This document shows, piece after piece, positions 7,490-16,900 of a DNA stretch of 34,077 bases. The notes beneath the pieces were generated by a model. That model made no database searches. It had not been told where the DNA came from and saw only the letters and a program-made list of their open reading frames with translations. Every line of letters begins with the position of its first letter. The first letter of the stretch is position 1. Source of the stretch: an uncultured Bacteroidales bacterium (GTDB taxonomy: Bacteria; Bacteroidota; Bacteroidia; Bacteroidales; Bacteroidaceae). The stretch spans positions 1-34,077 of the forward strand of contig CACYHN010000016.1 of NCBI GenBank assembly GCA_902774275.1, written 5' to 3'. The translations under genes were made by a program, and so were the position numbers.

Positions 7490-7574
7490 TGTCAAAAAAT
7501 TGGACACTTTGGGGCAGAAAAATGAGTTTTTGCTTTTTTTTCTTGGAGAATGAGTCTATGGAGGGATATATTTG
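7490..7574 (+). promoter_or_regulatory. Conserved operator/promoter block, copy 1 (permease 7609)
   Basis: A 63-bp block (7490-7552) is matched at 57 of 63 positions by 10162-10224 in front of the second permease, without gaps. It begins with the dyad TGTC-N9-GACA, continues through a pyrimidine tract and ends CTTGGAGAATG. Fifteen bp later comes the -7 box TATATTTG (7567-7574), with CTTG (7542-7545) as the -33 element, 21 bp apart. Confidence 0.7.
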
Positions 7575-7608
7575 GGCATAAAACTATTGTTTTCAAAAAG
7601 TCCTTGAT

Positions 7609-10125
7609 ATGTTCCGACATTATTTCACTATTGCAATGCGCAATATCCGCAAGTATGCTCTCCAGAATGCGGTCAGTTGCATAGGTCTTGCTGCGGGTCT
7701 TGTTTGCCTCAGTTTCTCTGCGCTTTGGATCCGTTTTGAAGAGTCATTTGACACGTTCCATAAGGATGCGGACAGGATATTTACAATATTGGAGGTATCG
7801 CCATATAGAGGTGAACCATATATACCGCAGCTCACTCCGGAAAGGTTGAACCCGTTGCTTGAGTTCAGTGAAGTGGAGTCATATACCAAGTGGAACTATC
7901 GCCATCATGGTAAGGTTACGGAACTGATAGCTGATAGCACATTCTTTGAATACTTTGACCTGAGCCTGGCCAGTGGTAACCGTAACTTCATGCGTGACAG
8001 CAATTATGTGGCCATATCACAATCGTTTGCCCAGGAGAGGTTTCCCGGCATGGACCCTATAGGACAGGAGTTGTTAGGAAAGACCGTATGTGCTGTAGTG
8101 TCTCCATTCCGTGGTCCGTCACATTTTAAGTTCGACATGCTCACAATGCATATCTTTCCTGTGATTCAACCAGGAGTGATAGCTGTGTGGGGTGATTTAC
8201 AGAAAATGGTTGTTTATGATGAGTTGGATAGAAGTCCTAATGCCTTTTTCAAGATACATAGCGGAATAGATCCGGAACAACTCTCAGATTTGTACACCGC
8301 GTCTATGAATAAGGATAAAAGATTCGATCATGACAAATTCAAATACAGATTGCTGCCAATCAGTGAAGTGCATAAGCAGGCTGCTTCCGGTGATATGTAC
8401 ATAGGATATGAACATGCCGGAATGTTTGCCTGGGCCAGCCTTCTGCTCACGCTGTGCGCCTTGGTGAATTTTCTGCTCTTTAACTTGAACAGGGTAAGGA
8501 ACAGGGAGCATGAGATGGTGCTTAGGATTGTCCACGGAGCATCCGGAAGGTCTGTCTTAGGCATGATGGCGGTTGAGTCAGGCATTGTTCTTGGGGTGGC
8601 ATCGGTATTGGGATTCATAACGGTCCTGTTCCTTAAGGAGCCTTTCCGCCGGATGGCGGATATAGGAATGAGCGGTGGATATGTGATGTGGGGAAGCCTG
8701 GCTGTGATTGCACTTGCCTTTGCTGTTTCCATGGCAGTCAGCATCATATCGGTAGGTATGGTAAGACGCCGCACGATGCAGAGTACTCTGGTAAGGAAGA
8801 CTGGAAAGACGTTCCGAAACATAAGCATAGGCATTCAGATATTTGTAAGCGTGCTGTTTGCGTTTGTGGTCTTTGCCTTTTTGCATCAGTTCCGCTTCCT
8901 GAGGAACAACAACTGGGGAATAAGGGTGAATGATACGGCTGTACTGACCATTTTTAATCCGGAAAATGATATGTTTAATGGTTTCCAAGGTTACGCTTAT
9001 ATTGATGAAGACCCAATGCCACTTCGTGGTGAAAGAGGAACAGATTTTATGGACCGGATTGACGGGTTATATGGCCTGACATCAAAGCTAAAGGGTATTC
9101 CGTGCGTAAATGATGTTTACACCGGCATAGGTGATATAGATAACATATACAGTGCTGTACATGAAGTATGGAAACAACACGGGATATGGATAAACGGAGA
9201 TGATAACATAAGGACTAATTATTTGGATCTAATAGATACTACCTTGATGAAATTCCTCTCTCTGGATGTTCTTGACGGAGCAATCCCCAACAGACCGCTC
9301 AGGGATGATGAGATTGTAATCACCAGGAATCTGCAGCGTGAACTGGGTCTAGGTGATATAGCCGATGAGCCAGTGATAACCATCCGTAGGCAGTATCGTA
9401 CTCCAGGGATGTTTGTTTGGGACAATGGCAGGCCAAGTATTATAGAGGGTGAATTAAAGGATGTGTCATACACATACCAGGTGATTGCCGTTATAAGTGA
9501 CCTGTATCTGACAGAGTTCAATATGGAACCGGAAAGCTATATACTCTGTTCGCCCGGTAACACCAATCTTATGGGTCAGACATTGGGATGGGCCGAGGCT
9601 CTGGTTACTCTTATATATAAACCCGGAACAAGGAAGGAATTGGGCAAAAGGGTTGCTGAGATAATGAACGGGACAGGGTTGGAATATGAGCTTAAGTTTA
9701 CAGAGGACACATTCTATGAGACACTCACTAATGACCGCCATCTTGCCGCATTGATTGAGGCGCTGGGCATATTGTGCCTGATAATATCACTTGCCGGAAT
9801 ATACTCCATAGTGGCGCTCTCATGCCAGGAGAAGAAACGTGAGATTGCCGTGCGCAAGGTTCATGGGGCGCGGGTCAGGGACATACTCTCCATATTTGTA
9901 CGTAACTACGGAGTGCTGTTCATGGTATCTTCTGTATCGGCATTCATGGTGGGATATCCTATAATAAAGGTATGGCAGCAGCAGTTCCGGCTTCAGGCTA
10001 CCGTCAGCTGGTGGATATATGCGGTTATATTCACTGCAATGGCATTTGTCATCTGCCTTACCGTAGGACACCGCGTGCTCAAGACTGCCCGCGAGAACCC
10101 TGCTGATGTAATCAAGAGCGAATGA
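7609..10125 (+). CDS. FtsX/MacB-type ABC permease (orphan, 8 TM)
   Basis: An 838-residue inner-membrane protein of the MacB_PCD/FtsX class. It has one TM near residues 20-41, a periplasmic domain of about 230 residues, three TMs near 275-385, then a second unit of the same build: TM near 405-428, a large periplasmic domain and three TMs near 709-735, 766-790 and 803-824. The cytoplasmic motif EKKREIAVRKVHGARVRDI before the last TMs is the FtsX-family coupling region. No ATPase, membrane-fusion protein or TolC gene is nearby, so its ATPase must be encoded elsewhere. It is a paralogue of the next gene; both begin (M)F-H-Y--IA-RNIRKY-LQNAVS and end ARENPADVIKSE. Its stop codon lies in a half REP-like sequence. 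Confidence 0.85.
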   Translation: MFRHYFTIAMRNIRKYALQNAVSCIGLAAGLVCLSFSALWIRFEESFDTFHKDADRIFTILEVSPYRGEPYIPQLTPERLNPLLEFSEVESYTKWNYRHHGKVTELIADSTFFEYFDLSLASGNRNFMRDSNYVAISQSFAQERFPGMDPIGQELLGKTVCAVVSPFRGPSHFKFDMLTMHIFPVIQPGVIAVWGDLQKMVVYDELDRSPNAFFKIHSGIDPEQLSDLYTASMNKDKRFDHDKFKYRLLPISEVHKQAASGDMYIGYEHAGMFAWASLLLTLCALVNFLLFNLNRVRNREHEMVLRIVHGASGRSVLGMMAVESGIVLGVASVLGFITVLFLKEPFRRMADIGMSGGYVMWGSLAVIALAFAVSMAVSIISVGMVRRRTMQSTLVRKTGKTFRNISIGIQIFVSVLFAFVVFAFLHQFRFLRNNNWGIRVNDTAVLTIFNPENDMFNGFQGYAYIDEDPMPLRGERGTDFMDRIDGLYGLTSKLKGIPCVNDVYTGIGDIDNIYSAVHEVWKQHGIWINGDDNIRTNYLDLIDTTLMKFLSLDVLDGAIPNRPLRDDEIVITRNLQRELGLGDIADEPVITIRRQYRTPGMFVWDNGRPSIIEGELKDVSYTYQVIAVISDLYLTEFNMEPESYILCSPGNTNLMGQTLGWAEALVTLIYKPGTRKELGKRVAEIMNGTGLEYELKFTEDTFYETLTNDRHLAALIEALGILCLIISLAGIYSIVALSCQEKKREIAVRKVHGARVRDILSIFVRNYGVLFMVSSVSAFMVGYPIIKVWQQQFRLQATVSWWIYAVIFTAMAFVICLTVGHRVLKTARENPADVIKSE

Positions 10126-10138
10126 TACAAAGGGGTCA
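10121..10138 (+). repeat. Half copy of the REP-like repeat at a stop codon
   Basis: AATGATACAAAGGGGTCA matches one arm of the full repeat at 29907-29947 (reverse-strand form AATGATACAAAAGGGGTC, one A longer). The second arm is absent. The TGA inside it (10123-10125) is the stop codon of the upstream permease. Confidence 0.5.
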
Positions 10139-10161
10139 TCTCAAAGCCCTCTTGGTGTTGG

Positions 10162-10246
10162 TGTCAAATAATTGGACACTTTAGGGCTGAAAAGTGCGTT
10201 TTTGCTTTTTTTCCTTGGAGAATGGTGGGGGAAAGGGATAATTTTG
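10162..10246 (+). promoter_or_regulatory. Conserved operator/promoter block, copy 2 (permease 10278)
   Basis: Second copy of the 63-bp block (10162-10224). Here the dyad is cleaner: GTGTCAAATAATTGGACAC (10161-10179) is a 19-bp palindrome with one mismatched pair. The -7 box TAATTTTG (10239-10246) lies 15 bp after the block, exactly as in copy 1, with CTTG at 10214-10217. It gives the second permease its own promoter. Confidence 0.7.
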
Positions 10247-10277
10247 GATCAAGAATAATAAATCAAAAGTCCAGTAT

Positions 10278-12746
10278 ATGTTTGTTCACTACCTTATTAT
10301 TGCCCTGCGCAACATACGGAAATACATTTTGCAGAATGCCGTCAGCATAGTCGGTCTGGTGGCTGGTTTTGTGGCGTTTGCACTCTCATCACTTTGGATG
10401 AGTTATGTTGATTCTTATGATTCATACCATAAGGATGCCGACAGGATATATACGTTCTCATTCAATGAGGACGGCAGAACCACGGTGGGCAATGAGAGGA
10501 CCAGAACCAATGGCGATATTTTTTACAACCTCTTCAGAACACTTGATGATAGGGGACAACTGGATGTCTTGGGGGTGGAGTCATTTATGTATTATGATGA
10601 AAACCAGGGATTCAATTATAATGACGAGGATCTGTGTCTTTGCATAGACTCGGCATTCCTTGACTTTTTCAATCCTGTGCTGCTGGCCGGTGACTGGTCT
10701 TTCATGGGGGATCCCACGAAAATAGCTGTTTCCAGGTCACGTGCAGAGCGGGAATATGGAGATGAAAGCCCTATCGGAAAGGAAATAATAAAACGGAACA
10801 ATTCATACACCATAAGCGCTGTTGTTGATGACTTTGACCATTCATACCTTAAGTATGATTATCTGAAGAAATGGAACAGCTATTCCATATACTCTTACAA
10901 ATGGCTTTTCTTCAAGTTACAGGAGGGTGTCACTCTCGATGAGATGCTTGAAAGATGCGGAAAGATCTTTGAAGCCACAGGAGGCAATATGTCATTGGAT
11001 AATGCTATGAGAGGCAAAACGATCATACCTCTTAAAAAGGTTTTCAGGGCCCTCAATGAAAATAAAGAGGAGACATTCGTAAAGTATAATGGCCTGAACA
11101 TGCTTTCCAAAGCCAGCCTTCTCATCCTGATATGCGCCATAGTGAATCATTTTACCTTCTTCCTGAACTATCTCCGTGGCAGACGCCGTGAGATAATACT
11201 GCGTAAGGTTAATGGCGCATCGACTTTGAAGATTGCCTTGCAGATGATAATAGAAAGTGCCATACCGGTGTTGATTGCACTTTTCTTCGGGTTGTTTACC
11301 GTTTTGGTGCTGAAGAACTCATATATGCAGTTGGCAGGCATCGGTATGACTGATTCCTACTACCTTAAAGGGAGCATAATCATCATGTTGGCAGTAATAA
11401 CCGTCTCAATAATTATCAGTCTGATAGAAGTGCTCATCACCAACAGGAACACCATGCAGTCCGGGTTAAGCCGACAGAGGAACGATACTTTCCGTAAGAT
11501 AAGCATCGGTATTCAGATAACATCAGGCGTGATGTTCATGTTTGCCCTGATTGTGATGTATAATCAGTTCAGCTATATGCGGAATATCAATTGGGGCACT
11601 AAGAAAAAGGATGTTGCCATCATAAATATCAAGCAGCCGGAGGTGGAGAAGGAATATTTTGGTAATGGAACTTTCAGATATGTGGGTGAGCGCCCTGAAT
11701 GGGGTGACATCTATCTAGATAAACTCCAGAACAAATACGGACTTAAGGAGAAGATTGAGGCCATACCATGTATCACGGGCGTATTTTTGAACTATGCCGA
11801 TATCTCCAGGCCGCCTTACAACAACGCCACATTCATAACTCCAACTGAGGAGATGACAGAACCTCTGTTCCCGGACGTTTTTGATCTGATATATCCGGGG
11901 ATGACTGACAGACTGGGTCTGACCATACTGCAGGGTTCCATTCCGGAGGAGGGTCTTAAGGATGACGAGATTGTCATGACCGATAACCTGTTCAAAGCAA
12001 TAGGAGGGGACAAATTGGAAGATAAGCCTGAAGTGTATCTGAGTATAGACAATACAAGTGTCAATAAGATGCCGTTCAAGGTAATGGCCGTAATCAAGAA
12101 CATACATCGCTATAACTTTGATGACATCCCTCCATACATCATTTTGTGCGGATTCCATAACAAATATCTCATAGATGAGTTCTCTTATGGTGAAAACAGG
12201 GGAGGTGGCAGTATAGACGGTGTCCTGTCAGTTAATTACCTCCACAACAGCAGGAAGGAGCTGGAGGCATCACTTAAGGAACTGTTTGACGGACTGTCTC
12301 TTAAGTATGAGATAATTTATCCTGAAGAGAGTTTCTTTGAGCATCTCTCCAAAGACAAGAACCTTTCAACCCTGCTCCTGATACTATGCATGACAAGTAT
12401 CCTAATAGCACTGTTCGGAATATGGTCACAGATAACCCTTACCTGTACCGAGCGCAAACGTGAGATTGCCATCCGCAAGGCTCACGGAGCAAAAGTCAGG
12501 GACATTCTCAGCATCTTTGCCAGAGAATACGGTGTGATATTCCTTGTGTCATCAGCCGTAGCGTTTGCATCGGGCTTCATAGTGATGCATCGCTGGCTGC
12601 AGCAGTTCTACTATCAGGCTACAATCAGCTGGTGGATATATCTCTCCGTGCTTGCCTTCACTGTTATGGTCATTGTGGCCACGGTTCTCAACCGCGTGCT
12701 CACCACCGCCCGTGAGAATCCGGCCGATGTGATCAAGAGTGAATAA
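10278..12746 (+). CDS. FtsX/MacB-type ABC permease, paralogue of the previous gene
   Basis: An 822-residue inner-membrane protein with the same two-unit, 8-TM layout as its neighbour: TM near residue 20-42, periplasmic domain, three TMs, then a second TM-periplasmic-3TM unit, with the coupling motif ERKREIAIRKAHGAKVRDI. The membrane parts are strikingly alike between the two proteins, while the periplasmic domains differ much more, which suggests a tandem duplication followed by divergence of the parts that meet substrate or partners. It has its own promoter block and ends in a bidirectional terminator. Like its paralogue it lacks an ATPase partner in this window; substrate unknown. Confidence 0.85.
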   Translation: MFVHYLIIALRNIRKYILQNAVSIVGLVAGFVAFALSSLWMSYVDSYDSYHKDADRIYTFSFNEDGRTTVGNERTRTNGDIFYNLFRTLDDRGQLDVLGVESFMYYDENQGFNYNDEDLCLCIDSAFLDFFNPVLLAGDWSFMGDPTKIAVSRSRAEREYGDESPIGKEIIKRNNSYTISAVVDDFDHSYLKYDYLKKWNSYSIYSYKWLFFKLQEGVTLDEMLERCGKIFEATGGNMSLDNAMRGKTIIPLKKVFRALNENKEETFVKYNGLNMLSKASLLILICAIVNHFTFFLNYLRGRRREIILRKVNGASTLKIALQMIIESAIPVLIALFFGLFTVLVLKNSYMQLAGIGMTDSYYLKGSIIIMLAVITVSIIISLIEVLITNRNTMQSGLSRQRNDTFRKISIGIQITSGVMFMFALIVMYNQFSYMRNINWGTKKKDVAIINIKQPEVEKEYFGNGTFRYVGERPEWGDIYLDKLQNKYGLKEKIEAIPCITGVFLNYADISRPPYNNATFITPTEEMTEPLFPDVFDLIYPGMTDRLGLTILQGSIPEEGLKDDEIVMTDNLFKAIGGDKLEDKPEVYLSIDNTSVNKMPFKVMAVIKNIHRYNFDDIPPYIILCGFHNKYLIDEFSYGENRGGGSIDGVLSVNYLHNSRKELEASLKELFDGLSLKYEIIYPEESFFEHLSKDKNLSTLLLILCMTSILIALFGIWSQITLTCTERKREIAIRKAHGAKVRDILSIFAREYGVIFLVSSAVAFASGFIVMHRWLQQFYYQATISWWIYLSVLAFTVMVIVATVLNRVLTTARENPADVIKSE

Positions 12747-12777
12747 AAAAGGGGGCGGTTCAACCGTCCCCTTTTTT
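12745..12777. terminator. Bidirectional terminator between the permease and MFS genes
   Basis: AAAAAAGGGG-GCGGTT pairs with AACCGTCCCCTTTTTT around a 3-nt loop (one wobble). A- and T-tracts at both ends serve the two convergent genes; the MFS stop codon starts at 12778. Confidence 0.88.
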
Positions 12778-13953
12778 CTATCTAAGTTTGTTGGACTCAA
12801 AATGCCGCCGGATAGAGAGGAAGTAAAAGATTACTCCAAAGAGGTTTACAATCCAGGAGGCCCAGAATGAGCTGTGATAGCCCATGTATTCAGCGCAGAG
12901 ACCGCCTATGAGCACGCCTAAGCCTACGCCTGCATCCCATGAGGTGAGGATTGAGGAGTTTGCGGTTCCGCGCTGCGAGTTGGGGGCCAGGTTGATGAAC
13001 ATGGTCTGGAAGGCGGGGTACATGTGCCCGTTGCCCAGGCCTATTATAAGTGCGGCTCCGTAATAGCCTATAGGATTGTGTAGGGCTGCAAAAAGGAAAT
13101 AGCCTACCAGTGATACGCACATACCCATGGAGGCGTTGCGTGATACCTTTCCGTCACGCAGATAGCGTGCTCCAGTAAGCCTTGACAGGATAAGGCCTAT
13201 GGCGCATAATCCAAAGAACAGGCCCGTTCCACCGGTGATGCCAAGCTCCTCCTTGCCGTAAATGGCCACGTAGGTGGAGAGTATTCCGTAGCTGAAAGCA
13301 AAGCATGCTATGCCAATGGCTTCACGCCAGCCGTCAAGCAGAAAGAAACGGTCCAGTGAGAGCACTTTCTTTTCAGGTACGAAATCACGCTTGGGCAGGC
13401 GTATTGATATTTCCAGAAGCAGTCCTATGAATGATGCGGCAAGCGAAACCCAGAACAGAGCCTTGTAGCTGCCGCCAAACGCCTCAAGCAGAATTATTGC
13501 CAAGGCCGGGCCAAGAGCCATTGCCAGGTTGTTGCTAAGTCCGTAGTAACCTATGGCCTCGCCGCGGCGTGAAGACGGTACAACATCAATGGCTACGGTG
13601 CTGGCCGCAACCGTAGTTGCACCGAACGGGGCACCGTGAATGGTACGGAATATGGCGAACGCTGCCAACGAGCCTGCTGCCAGATAGCCTGCAAATATGC
13701 TGAAAAACAGAGCCCCGCAGATGACCAATACGGTCTTCCGCGGGAAACTGTCAACCAGAAAGCCACTGAACGGACGTACCGTCAGTGCCATTATGGAGTA
13801 TCCGGTAAGCACCATACCGATGGTATCCTTGGTGGCACCGAATGTCTCGCTAAGGTAAAGAGGAAGCAGTGGAACGATAAGCATAAAGGAGAAGTGGACC
13901 AGAAAGTTTACAGTCCATATTTTTATGTAGTTTGCGTTCCAAAGCTTCTCCAT
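12778..13953 (-). CDS. Major facilitator superfamily transporter
   Basis: A 391-residue inner-membrane protein with about 12 hydrophobic segments, the usual MFS length. The loop 2-3 signature is visible as GFLVDSFPRKTVLV (Gly64, Asp68, Arg72), and a second RGEAIGYYGLSNNLAMALGP segment follows TM4-5. The overall character is of proton-driven efflux MFS proteins (YfcJ/YhhS-like), but the substrate cannot be told. It begins 6 bp after the stop of the fused TldD gene and ends the long minus-strand run that starts at ftsK, with no promoter of its own in that gap. Confidence 0.85.
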   Translation of the reverse strand: MEKLWNANYIKIWTVNFLVHFSFMLIVPLLPLYLSETFGATKDTIGMVLTGYSIMALTVRPFSGFLVDSFPRKTVLVICGALFFSIFAGYLAAGSLAAFAIFRTIHGAPFGATTVAASTVAIDVVPSSRRGEAIGYYGLSNNLAMALGPALAIILLEAFGGSYKALFWVSLAASFIGLLLEISIRLPKRDFVPEKKVLSLDRFFLLDGWREAIGIACFAFSYGILSTYVAIYGKEELGITGGTGLFFGLCAIGLILSRLTGARYLRDGKVSRNASMGMCVSLVGYFLFAALHNPIGYYGAALIIGLGNGHMYPAFQTMFINLAPNSQRGTANSSILTSWDAGVGLGVLIGGLCAEYMGYHSSFWASWIVNLFGVIFYFLSIRRHFESNKLR

Positions 13954-13959
13954 TGTTTT

Positions 13960-16900
13960 TTATCTCCAGGCCGGGTTTGTGAGCTGGAACTCCTGGGCCT
14001 TGGTGGGTTTCTTGATGTTCATCTCTACAGACTCCAGGATCATGGACTCAGGTGCAATCATTGTGGACAGGGTATTGCCGTTGAATATTGAGCTCTGAAT
14101 CTCCTCCTCCTTGGATGCAGTGATGACATGCATCAGCTCACGGCGCTCAAAGGCAGGTATATCTGCATTGATGATGGTCTCCTGGCCTGTCTTGACATCA
14201 ATGCGGGTCAGGATATAGCAGTTGTACTCTATGTTACGCAGCATGTATGTGTGGTCCAGACCGGCTTTCTTGGCCTCAGATATGAGACGTGCCTTGATCT
14301 TGGACTGCGGAATGGTCTTGCTGCAGGTAACATGCATGATGCTCATCTTGTTGTTGCCAACAGTTGAATAATCCTGGATCATTGCATGACCGGTAGCACG
14401 GGGCGCACCGGCAGCAGGATAACGTCCGCCGATGAGTCTCTTGAGCATACCGTTCTCAACCATTACAAAGTCAGGATCGGGTTTGACACCGTCAAAGTCA
14501 ACATCATAGGCTCCGGCTATCTTCTTGCCCTTGTACTCCTTGAGGTTGGAGTAGAGGTGTATGCTCAGTTTGGTATCAAGGAACCGCTTGCCAAGAAGCT
14601 GATAACCTGTAAGACTGGTTTGTGAACTTGTAGTGTAACGGTACAGGCTTGCATACAGATCCCATGTGTTGCGTGCAGTTCCGTAATTCTTGACGATGGT
14701 GTGGAATGATTCCGATACGGCCTGTTTCTCCAATAGGATGGGGCCGATGTAGAAATCGTCAACGGTCTCGGCATTGCTCTTTTTAACCATTGCATCAGCA
14801 AATTCACGGATGTTTGCGGCTATCTTGTCGGCATCATAATCCCTGGCATCAAACGGGATGTCATAGTTTTCTGTCAGTTCAACGCCGTCAGCGTTCCTGA
14901 TAGAAACAACAGTCTCTATATAGCCGGGGGTGTAAGGCATGCGTATCTTGAGGCCCTCTGAATTGAGACGGTAAACATCCGTATACTGTATGCCAAGTTC
15001 AACATTGGTCTTGTAGAGCTGAGGATAATCCAGGTAGATTGCAGACAGTTTGTTTACAAGTTCTTCAAGCTTGGCACGGTCTATCTGTACGTTCTGAACA
15101 CTCTCATATATATACTCTCCTCCGGGCAGTGAAATAATCTCGGGGAGTCCAGCCTCAGATTCGGGCTTGGGATTGTTCTTTAGGGCACCCTCTTTCTGGG
15201 TGTAGGTCCTGATGGCATTCTTATAGATGTAGTCTCCAGCCTGCCAGAGGATGTTTCTGATACCGTCATAGTCAACCCTGTTACCCATACTCATGGACAT
15301 GGTCATGGGGCTGTTGGAGCATATGCTGTCACCTACCTGCCAGTTAAGTGAACCGGTTACCACGATGGGGTTGTAGGTGCTACTTACAAGTCCGCCAAGA
15401 ACTGAGCTCAGCTCAAGTGACTTGGTTACGTTGACTCTGTAGTCAGCATAGAAGGGCGGTTCCTGGCCATCGGCCTTGAGGTCTGTCATGGAACGGTCCA
15501 TCTCATCCTTCATGGCTTTGAATATGACTTCCTGGTCACTGCCCTTGAAATTGGTGTACCCAGGTCTGTCAAGATACTGGGGTAGGTCATAACCAACCTC
15601 TGAGCGCTGTGTCTCAACCTTCTTGATATATATCATGGGTGAGATTGCGGTTACGGGAACCCAACCTGACTCTGCACCGCAGTTGCCGGTGAATACATGA
15701 GGTGTCTCACCACCTGCTGCTATGCCTGAGAACATGGCAAGAGGTGTTCCGATAAGGGTCACGCCGCGTACGAGCTCATCGGGACGACCGTCGGCATACA
15801 CGCGGTAAACCTCCACCGGGTCAACATTGAATGAGTTGATCGAGCCACCGTCACCCAGATATGTGAGGCCGCTGGTAGCTGTACGGAAATAGTATCCGTA
15901 CTCCTTTTTCTCTTCCTTGACAGCCTTGATGAGCATCTGGCGCAGTTGCTCATCAGTATAAGGGTTATTGGTTTCGATCAGCAGGTTTGACTGACGTGAT
16001 ACGGCATCATAACCGGCAGCAGCACGTCCGTGTCCGTTGCTCTTGCCGAATCCATCTATGGGAGTGCGGTCAACAAGGAAATTGGTCAGGACTCCGTCTT
16101 TTACGCACTGTACACGCTCGGCCTTGACGCCCTCGTCATCATAATTGTAATGGCCGTAGAGTGATGTACCTGCGTAGTTGTCAAGGGTGGGGTCGTCATA
16201 TACCTGGAAGCCCTCGGGCAGAACCAGCTCACCAACCAGCTTCTTGAATGTCTGGCCTCCGCTTTTCATGCGGTGAGCCTCAAGACGATGGCCGAATATC
16301 TCATGGAAGAATACGCCGCTGGCAGATCCCGACATGATGGCCGGGCCGGCATAAGGCTCGGCAATAGGTGCCTCACGCAGAGCCAGCAGACGCTGAATAA
16401 GGTCTTTTACGGTTTCAATCAGTACCTCATCGGATGGCAGGTCATCAAGTGAATATGAGAACCAGTCTTTATAGAGCGGGCAGGTCATACCGTCAGTGGC
16501 ACGTATTACGGCGTTAAGCATAAGACGTACGTTCTTTCGGTTCTGAACTACTGTAGATCCATCGGATGTGAGGACGTAGATGCGTTCTACCGTATATACT
16601 ATGTTTGCGGTACCTTGTTCAAGCTGGGGGCACTCCTTGAATACTGATGAGATGCGGTCCATGCGCTCCTCCCAGTACTTGCGGTCAAATGTATATGCTG
16701 ATTGTGGCAGCGGCTGCTCATAATACTGTTCTATGGGTGCATCACTGAAACAGGGGGCCTTATCCTCGTTGTCGGCGTTGGTCCTCATCTGTGAGAGGGC
16801 ATCGTTGTAGTTGTTTACAGCGATGCTGTAACGGTTCATGGTCTCACTCCAGATACCCTGGCGGACAGCCATGATGGCTCCGTCAGTGAACGGGACACGT

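Noticed and set aside
7376-7507. Longer N-terminus (start at 7507) for the small exported protein
   Set aside because: The extra 44 residues would bury the signal peptide and would be encoded across the promoter at 7421-7452.
7500-7516. Sigma-54-like -24/-12 element (TTGGACAC ... GGGC) upstream of the permease at 7609, repeated near 10172
   Set aside because: GG and GC are 10 bp apart as in sigma-54 promoters, but the -24 box differs from TGGCAC and the -12 box lacks TTGC; the dyad reading plus a standard -33/-7 promoter explains the conservation better.
8328-8988. Long open frames on the opposite strand inside the permease gene
   Set aside because: They are antisense to a clear membrane protein, have no recognisable domain or start context, and their composition follows from the coding strand.
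10141-10161. Second arm of a full REP-like element after 10138
   Set aside because: The sequence TCTCAAAGCCCTC does not pair with the left arm, so only a half copy is reported.
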